Shown: one piece after another, positions 57,485 to 61,030 of the stretch
How the letters are laid out: every line of letters begins with the position of its first letter
Position numbering within the stretch: position 1 is the stretch's first letter
The notes under the pieces: generated by a model
Told to the model about the DNA's origin: nothing
What the model saw: the letters and a program-made list of their open reading frames with translations, nothing else
Databases searched by the model: none
Program-made: the position numbers and the translations under genes
NCBI GenBank assembly: GCA_014802015.1
Contig: JAAVDB010000036.1
Coordinates: 1 to 61,030, forward strand
DNA length: 61,030 bases
Direction: 5' to 3'
Source of the DNA: Bacteroides sp.
GTDB taxonomy: Bacteria > Bacteroidota > Bacteroidia > Bacteroidales > Muribaculaceae

Positions 57485-58342
57485 TTAGTCATTGATGAAA
57501 CTGTTGATGTATGTGTCAGTATTAACCGGTAATGCGGTTTCGTTCACAATAAATTTTGCTACTTCCATTTCTTTAAACCAATTTTCAAGAATGGTGATCA
57601 ATTGGTCTCGTTGTTTTAGTTCATACGGGTTAACCTCCAGCATCAAAACCTCAAGATCTGATAGCCCTTTGCGTTTTACAATCAATGATGAATTGGGATT
57701 TTGAAGAGTCTGAGGAAGAATATATGAGTATGCATTTCCTTGTTTAATTTTATTATCTACATGGAATAAAAAGCCATCGGTAAGGATGACAAGGATATTG
57801 CGATATCCTTTTCGAATACATAGTTTATCAACCTGATGATTGCTAAAGAATCCCCATACATCACTTCCGACCCACTTGTTTTCATTCATCGTATCGGTGT
57901 ATATCTGCGCTAAATAGGTTTGAAAATGATCTTTCATATTCATTAGTTCCATTTTTTTCTCCTGAATAGGTATTTTTGCGAGATCAATATTCATCCCTTT
58001 TGCGAGTAGGGCGACATTGCTGCTGTTAGGTGTAGGATAGAAAAACACCTGAAAATGATTATTGCTGTTTACTATTTTGCCATTGTTGATACAATCATCA
58101 ATAAATATATCTATAAGATTATTTATTATTGCTGTGTCTCGTTCCATCTGAGAAGGAGTTAGTGCTCTTGTGAGTCGGTCAGAAAGATCCAGATATACGG
58201 ATATGTTGAGAGGTAATACTGTATCAACTTTATCAGTGTCACCTGTATCATCTGTCTTCGGATTTACAGTACAAGAATATAAAATCGAGACAAAACATAG
58301 CGCTATTGCATATAGTACGATATAGACTAATGATTTTTTCAT
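57485..58342 (-). CDS. vWA-like lipoprotein, paralog 1 of the TerB-linked locus
   Basis: This 285-aa predicted lipoprotein has a hydrophobic start ending in LYSC, with Cys24 as the acylated residue. A threonine/aspartate-rich linker leads to the vWA-like domain. That domain shows LPLNISVYLDLSDRLTR (D52-L-S54) and ILVILTDGFL (183-192), as in its paralog, plus the shared FFSN.(Q/E)VDKLC(I/V)R motif before the TDG strand. It lies 8 bp downstream of the four-helix membrane protein gene, so the two should be translated from one message. A periplasmic adhesion or sensing module working with that membrane protein is a plausible reading. The family itself is unknown to me. Confidence 0.72.
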   Translation of the reverse strand: MKKSLVYIVLYAIALCFVSILYSCTVNPKTDDTGDTDKVDTVLPLNISVYLDLSDRLTRALTPSQMERDTAIINNLIDIFIDDCINNGKIVNSNNHFQVFFYPTPNSSNVALLAKGMNIDLAKIPIQEKKMELMNMKDHFQTYLAQIYTDTMNENKWVGSDVWGFFSNHQVDKLCIRKGYRNILVILTDGFLFHVDNKIKQGNAYSYILPQTLQNPNSSLIVKRKGLSDLEVLMLEVNPYELKQRDQLITILENWFKEMEVAKFIVNETALPVNTDTYINSFIND

Positions 58343-58350
58343 GGAAGTTT

Positions 58351-59586
58351 TTAATTAAATAATTGATTGATTGTTGTTTTAAAGATTTGATTTGCCTCAT
58401 CTTGTTCTGCTGCGGGTCGACTCAATCCATTCATCATAGTCATCCATCCAGTAAAGAAGTCAGAAAGAGCTGTATGGATTATCTGTGTGTCATAATGAAT
58501 GGTATTAGAGATCTCTGAGATAAGTGATTTCCGTTTGTTTTCCAGAGATTCAAGTGTGGCATTATTAACAGTGAGGCGTTGTTTCTCCTGAGAAAGAGAA
58601 ATCTTTTGTGCAGAAATACTATCTTCCAATTTCAATATTTCTTTTTTATTGGATCTGATGTCTTCGTATGCGCTAAGAGTCATGTCAAAAACTATCCCCC
58701 ATATAATATATACGATGAATCCGCAAAAGATAACAGCCCATACAGACTCATCATTTATCGCCATTTTGAGACTGTAATCGGGATACTCTCCTAATTTAGT
58801 CAATATTTCAATGAAGTAGATTTTTTTTGCAATTAAATATGCTAAAATGCAGTCAAATATAAACGTAATGGCCAATACACTTCCTGTCTTTACATATTTT
58901 GTCCAAGATTTCTGTTGCATGAAAAAATGCAGACCATATCCGAGTCCCATAAAAATAATCGGCGCACACATGATGAATATGAGTTCGCCTAAACCATCAT
59001 GTAAAGCATGGGGTATTGCTTGAGAATCGAACATGGCTTCGCCGATTGAAACATTAACCCCGAACTGTTTGAAGAAAGCCGAGTAAAAAGTAGAACTATA
59101 AAATATGATGAGATAAAGAGTCAGAATTGTTAATATTACAAGTCCAATAATCATCTTTACTTTAGCCATTTTGTTTACGTCACCATGAATGCTTTTTGCC
59201 TCAATCAATTTTTCTTTGAGATTAGCAATGGAGTCATCAATCGCTTGAATTCTGTGCCCATTTTTGTCTATTTCCGCTTTTATTGTGATTATATCGTTGT
59301 CAGTTTCTTCAAGCCTCTTGGCTAAAAGTTTTATGTGCCTCTGTTGCAATTCTTCGTCAGCAATCTGACGCTGTTTCTCCGTATTAAAAACACGAGGTAA
59401 AAAGGCACTTAATGCCGGCAAGCTTGCGGTTACTTTACCACATATACGGGTTCCGTAGTACACGTATGTTTCATCCTGAAGTTTTGCATCCTCGTTGGTA
59501 CGCATTTGATTTTGCGATGTGGAGGTATAAGTGGGAGCAGCCTGTTTTGTACGGAACAGACTAACCACTCGATCGTTTATATTCAT
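58351..59586 (-). CDS. Four-helix membrane protein with two coiled coils, TerB-linked locus
   Basis: I do not recognise this 411-aa protein. Residues 1-65 are soluble and contain YYGTRICGKV. Residues ~70-132 form a long charged coiled coil. Four membrane helices lie near 143-163, 201-222, 234-257 and 282-302, and a second coiled coil follows at ~308-362. Both ends should face the cytoplasm, so two coiled coils could pair beneath the membrane. The gene lies between the TerB-like gene (14 bp upstream) and the vWA lipoprotein gene (8 bp downstream). A structural or channel-like membrane component of the same complex is the natural inference. No catalytic motif is visible. Confidence 0.7.
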   Translation of the reverse strand: MNINDRVVSLFRTKQAAPTYTSTSQNQMRTNEDAKLQDETYVYYGTRICGKVTASLPALSAFLPRVFNTEKQRQIADEELQQRHIKLLAKRLEETDNDIITIKAEIDKNGHRIQAIDDSIANLKEKLIEAKSIHGDVNKMAKVKMIIGLVILTILTLYLIIFYSSTFYSAFFKQFGVNVSIGEAMFDSQAIPHALHDGLGELIFIMCAPIIFMGLGYGLHFFMQQKSWTKYVKTGSVLAITFIFDCILAYLIAKKIYFIEILTKLGEYPDYSLKMAINDESVWAVIFCGFIVYIIWGIVFDMTLSAYEDIRSNKKEILKLEDSISAQKISLSQEKQRLTVNNATLESLENKRKSLISEISNTIHYDTQIIHTALSDFFTGWMTMMNGLSRPAAEQDEANQIFKTTINQLFN

Positions 59587-59600
59587 GGCTTTATTCTTTA

Positions 59601-59783
59601 TTATTGATTGGTTACGTTACTGATTATTTCATCCACAGAAACACCTTCTTTGACTGAATCAAGAATGAAATCGGCTATCTCTTCGATATTTTCCTCCGCA
59701 AAATTCATTTTTTCAATGTAGCGTTTTAATAATTCACGTTCTGTGATGTCAATTTCGCCATCGGCATATGCAATCTGTCCCAT
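59601..59783 (-). CDS. Short TerB-like protein, possibly 5'-truncated
   Basis: From ATG 59783 the product has 60 aa: GQIAYADGEIDITERELLKRY matches the first helices of TerB/DjlA-like domains (ADGE followed by an acidic helix), and the rest is one or two more helices. TerB domains are usually about 120 aa. The same frame stays open upstream to 59936 (51 more codons, including GTLAGKIRFLFN just before the Met), but no ATG, GTG or TTG occurs there. The gene may therefore use a rare start, have lost its 5' end, or carry a frame error. It lies 14 bp before the membrane protein gene. TerB proteins bind metals and act in stress or phage-response networks. Confidence 0.6.
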   Translation of the reverse strand: MGQIAYADGEIDITERELLKRYIEKMNFAEENIEEIADFILDSVKEGVSVDEIISNVTNQ

Positions 59784-59987
59784 GTTAAACAGAAATCGGA
59801 TTTTGCCAGCCAGTGTGCCAGGTGTTATAAATGAAGATCCGGCATCACGGACAGTCGCGGTAATTTCTGATTTATGGGCGGGTAAACGAAACGTACAAAA
59901 GATTGTAAAGCGATAATTTGTATTGTTTTCAGTGGGTTAGAGCGTGTTTTGATGTAGGTTTTCTGCACTCTGAAAGTGTGATTTTAG

Positions 59988-60081
59988 TTGGATTTGCTTG
60001 GATTTTGCTTGGATTTTGGAGGCCGAAAATGTGATATTTACTTGGATTAAGCCTTTGTTATGTTGGATTTTAGTTGGATTT
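59988..60081. repeat. Six TTGGATT repeats at helical-turn spacing
   Basis: TTGGATT(T/A) begins at 59988, 59998, 60009, 60052, 60063 and 60074. Spacings are 10, 11, 43, 11 and 11 bp, so all six lie near the same face of the helix in two groups of three. They sit in a gene-free interval (59784-60345) upstream of the TerB-like gene. Such phasing is typical of cooperative binding by a regulator or replication initiator. Confidence 0.7.
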
Positions 60082-60183
60082 GTAGAGATATGAGATTTCA
60101 AAATATATCGTCCTTATTGTTTACTCAGGTGGCAAGTGTTGGTAGGTAGCCGGGATTTATGTTGATTTTGGCAAATGGTCGGT

Positions 60184-60230
60184 AGATTGTAAACTAAGGG
60201 TGCCGCCTGTTTATTGAGATTGTAAACTAA
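60184..60230. repeat. Two 14-bp direct repeats AGATTGTAAACTAA
   Basis: Identical copies of AGATTGTAAACTAA lie at 60184-60197 and 60217-60230, exactly 33 bp apart (three helical turns). The core AGATTGTAA also occurs at 59900-59908 and 60293-60301, giving four copies across the same non-coding interval. They may bind the multi-HTH protein encoded just beyond. Confidence 0.65.
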
Positions 60231-60240
60231 CAAAATTAAA

Positions 60241-60267
60241 ATAACACGCTAAATAATAGCGTGTTAT
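60241..60267 (-). terminator. Intrinsic terminator after the multi-HTH gene
   Basis: ATAACACGCTA and its exact complement form an 11-bp stem with a 5-nt loop about 80 bp past the stop of the gene at 60346-60870. On the minus strand a T-rich run (TTTTAATTTTG) follows. This fits Rho-independent termination in that direction. Confidence 0.75.
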
Positions 60268-60345
60268 AAAAATGCACTTTTCGTTTTATGCGAGATTGTA
60301 ACATGGATATAGTGTTGGATGGAGTTTTGCCCGTGGAACAAATTG

Positions 60346-60870
60346 TTAAAATCTATTAATCTCACGTTGTAACACATAATACTGAGCCTCTATTTCATCG
60401 TCAAATATCGAGGCTTTTTTGAGGATCGCTAAGGCTTGTTTCATTTGCTCCCTTATTCCGTCCAGCGTCGGCAGGGCTTCCAACTTCATATCCTTTATTG
60501 TACTTTTCTTTGCTCCGAGTGTGGTTGCGATCTGACCGATAGACATTCCACGCAAATACAGATATTCGGCTAATTTTTGGTTTGCCCCAGTTGATCTTTC
60601 AAACTTGTGTAACCACATACGCGAGCAACCTAACTCGGCGGCTAATTCTTCTTTTGTTCCTTTATTTTTCTTCATTAGCTTGTAGTATTTCTTAGGGGTT
60701 ATCGCTGGCGATTTAGCGGGCGTTTCCGTGGGTCGTGTAACCTCACGGCGAACCCTCTGAATATATTTACTTTTATTGTATATATTCAGCGTCTCGGCTA
60801 TCTCATTGTTATCATAGCCGAGCAATACAAATTCTTTAATCCGTTCAAATAATGTGGGGTTATCTGTCAT
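60346..60870 (-). CDS. Protein with three predicted helix-turn-helix segments
   Basis: I do not recognise this 174-aa basic protein. It contains three stretches with the helix-turn-helix pattern: around 17-42 (LLGYDNNEIAETLNI), 71-92 (GTKEELAAELGCSRMWLHKF) and 106-130 (RGMSIGQIATTLGAKKSTIK). A Thr/Pro-rich linker lies at 46-59. There is no nuclease, recombinase or ligand domain. Proteins of this build occur in plasmids and phage-derived islands as replication, partition or terminase-like DNA-binding proteins, and some are transcription factors. The repeats next door are candidate binding sites. It is followed by a terminator; the upstream gene on the same strand ends 70 bp away. Confidence 0.65.
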   Translation of the reverse strand: MTDNPTLFERIKEFVLLGYDNNEIAETLNIYNKSKYIQRVRREVTRPTETPAKSPAITPKKYYKLMKKNKGTKEELAAELGCSRMWLHKFERSTGANQKLAEYLYLRGMSIGQIATTLGAKKSTIKDMKLEALPTLDGIREQMKQALAILKKASIFDDEIEAQYYVLQREINRF

Positions 60871-60903
60871 TCTGTCTAAAGTGTTGAGATATAAATGTTA
60901 AGT

Positions 60904-60933
60904 GGTGACAGTCACCCGAAAGCGACTGTCACC
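60904..60933 (-). terminator. Hairpin after the partial gene at the right edge
   Basis: GGTGACAGTC and GACTGTCACC form a perfect 10-bp stem with a 10-nt loop, seven bases past the stop of the edge gene. No T-tract follows on the minus strand, so it may be a terminator or an operator for the multi-HTH gene, which starts 33 bp away. Confidence 0.5.
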
Positions 60934-60940
60934 GTATGAT

Positions 60941-61030
60941 TTATTTTTCCATAGTCAGGGAGATAAGCCCCGGAGTTCCTTCATTATCGTCCATTTCGAT
61001 AATGGCTTCAATCAGATTCTGGAGCGTGGA
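60941..61030 (-). CDS. C-terminal end of an unidentified protein, runs off the right edge
   Basis: A minus-strand frame enters from the right edge without a stop and ends at 60941 after 29 codons: a helical, acidic tail (NLIEAIIEMDDNEGTPGL, then ISLTMEK). The position just before the hairpin and the multi-HTH gene suggests it is real and in the same direction. The family cannot be named from so little. Confidence 0.5.
   Translation of the reverse strand, partial: STLQNLIEAIIEMDDNEGTPGLISLTMEK

Noticed and set aside
59988-60081. CRISPR array
   Set aside because: The repeat unit is only 7-8 bp and the spacing 10-11 bp, far below CRISPR repeat and spacer sizes; no cas genes are present.

Overview
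The window comes from a Bacteroidota chromosome, order Bacteroidales. A Muribaculaceae-like gut species is my best guess, but nothing here fixes the genus. Several signs support the phylum. Promoters match the Bacteroidota pattern (TTG or TTTG, about 20 bp, then TAnnTTTG) in front of many genes. The primary sigma factor is short and lacks region 1.1. Families confined to or common in this phylum are present (DUF4270, DUF4924, DUF4861, a free-standing GT5 domain). There are almost no purine-rich ribosome binding sites. Most of the window (about 3.1-56.4 kb) is ordinary core chromosome, and both ends are visibly more AT-rich and look accessory.

Layout. 1-2782: the 3' end of rtcB, overlapping prfH, then an AAA+ ATPase with a winged-helix-like front part; RtcB/PrfH is a known ribosome-repair pair. 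3.1-6.3 kb: dnaK, with a sigma-54-like promoter, and asnA, both on the minus strand. 6.5-10.4 kb (plus): tsaC, a polyprenyl-phosphate sugar transferase and a CBS-type ClC protein, whose end overlaps convergent miaA, followed by pepT. 12.6-17 kb (minus): a polysaccharide export operon (SLBB export protein, Wzz, M23 peptidase). 17-27 kb: menD, a DUF4924 gene, an S9 peptidase lipoprotein, prs, and a lon-PASTA-rluD operon. 27-33 kb: a complete-looking thiamin operon (thiD-thiS-tenI-like-thiE-thiG-thiC-thiH) behind a TPP riboswitch, with no thiF. 33-41 kb: a MATE pump, an OPT transporter, lysA, aspartokinase and a large TPR protein. 41-46.7 kb (plus): VanX-like dipeptidase, beta-carbonic anhydrase, a GH95-like glycosidase and prfC. 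46.8-53.1 kb (minus): a LolC/E-type permease, an HMA-AraC fusion regulator, tilS, a CE12-type esterase, a DUF4861 protein and rpoD. 53.2-56.4 kb (plus): a truncated GT5 protein, a DUF4270 lipoprotein, tRNA-Thr(CGT) and a nitroreductase.

The most interesting part is 56.4-61.0 kb. Here a minus-strand set of four genes encodes a short TerB-like protein, a four-helix membrane protein with coiled coils on both sides, and two tandem paralogs with a von Willebrand A-like fold signature, one a lipoprotein and one a plain membrane-anchored protein. Upstream lies about 560 bp of non-coding DNA holding six copies of TTGGATT at helical-turn spacing and a second repeat family (AGATTGTAA), then a gene for a protein with three predicted helix-turn-helix segments. 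I do not recognise this combination. TerB and vWA domains co-occur in the broader Ter-type stress and defence networks, so a membrane-associated stress or anti-phage system is a reasonable hypothesis, but only a hypothesis.
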